Positions 13,517 to 13,560 of a stretch of 13,560 nucleotides of DNA are shown here, piece by piece. Below the pieces are notes generated by a model. The model was not told where the DNA came from. It saw only the letters and a program-made list of their open reading frames with translations, and searched no databases. Within the stretch, counting starts at the first letter, position 1. Each line of letters opens with the position of its first letter. A program made the position numbers and the translations under genes. This DNA comes from AEGEAN-183 sp964614345 (GTDB lineage: Bacteria; Pseudomonadota; Gammaproteobacteria; Magnimaribacterales; Magnimaribacteraceae): NCBI GenBank assembly GCA_964614345.1, contig CAZTLP010000033.1, positions 1-13,560 on the forward strand. Reading direction: 5' to 3'.

Positions 13517-13560
13517 TTATGACTCTTTGGCTTCTTCTGGTTGGGATTCTTTTGGTTGGG
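13517..13560 (-). CDS. rplC: 50S ribosomal protein L3, last 13 codons (5' part outside window)
   Basis: The frame entering at the right edge encodes QPKESQPEEAKES and stops with TAA 4 nt before rplD. Identity as L3 is inferred from position, because rplC precedes rplD in the conserved S10 order; no L3 core sequence is in the window. The visible end is not like the usual L3 C terminus (E. coli ends in a short basic IVKPAVKA) and appears to be an extra Q/P/E-rich tail built from a repeated pentapeptide. The other two frames lack a stop that would fit gene spacing as well. Confidence 0.8.
   Translation of the reverse strand, partial: QPKESQPEEAKES
13531..13560 (-). repeat. 15-bp tandem repeat, two copies, in the rplC tail
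   Basis: Two adjacent 15-bp units (transcript CCCAACCAAAAGAAT and CCCAACCAGAAGAAG) agree at 13 of 15 positions. In frame they encode QPKES and QPEEA. The array reaches the window edge and may continue to the right. Confidence 0.75.

Noticed and set aside
1..13560. Novel defence, mobile or biosynthetic system
   Set aside because: Every stretch is accounted for by conserved ribosomal, secY, rpoA or uvrA coding sequence in standard order; there are no unexplained genes, CRISPR-like repeats, integrase or transposase sequences, or tRNA genes.

Overview
This window is an ordinary but very compact bacterial ribosomal-protein locus. It holds 28 genes, two of them cut by the window edges, and no gap between genes exceeds 17 nt. 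The base composition is AT-rich. The proteins match gammaproteobacterial forms closely: RpoA has the complete alpha-CTD DNA-binding core with Arg265 at the E. coli position, S14 is the long zinc-free form, L36 is the zinc-binding form, and SecY has the same length as E. coli SecY. I infer a streamlined, low-GC gammaproteobacterium, possibly a marine lineage such as SAR86. The exact group cannot be settled from this sequence alone.

Layout. Bases 1-1368 (+ strand) are the 3' half of uvrA, which encodes the damage-recognition ATPase of nucleotide excision repair. Everything from 1361 to the right edge lies on the - strand and reads right to left. First comes the S10 block: rplC (last 13 codons), rplD, rplW, rplB, rpsS, rplV, rpsC, rplP, rpmC, rpsQ. 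Next is the spc block: rplN, rplX, rplE, rpsN, rpsH, rplF, rplR, rpsE, rpmD, rplO, secY, rpmJ. Last is the alpha block: rpsM, rpsK, rpsD, rpoA, rplQ. The two smallest genes, rpmD (59 codons) and rpmJ (38 codons), were found by hand translation of the gaps on either side of rplO and secY.

How the genes work together. The cluster supplies about half of the ribosomal proteins, the SecY translocon channel, and the RNA polymerase alpha subunit, so it couples ribosome, secretion and transcription capacity. Gene order is the conserved S10-spc-alpha order. The spaces that in E. coli hold the spc promoter (rpsQ-rplN) and the S4-responsive alpha leader (rpmJ-rpsM) are reduced to 5 and 8 nt, so the three operons probably form one long transcript here.

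No new system, mobile element, tRNA, CRISPR array or phage sequence was seen. The points worth a second look are architectural: the 8-bp tail-to-tail overlap of rplQ with uvrA and no visible terminator, a candidate S8-binding hairpin inside rplE, a 15-bp tandem repeat in the rplC tail, and a run of six consecutive TAG-terminated genes.
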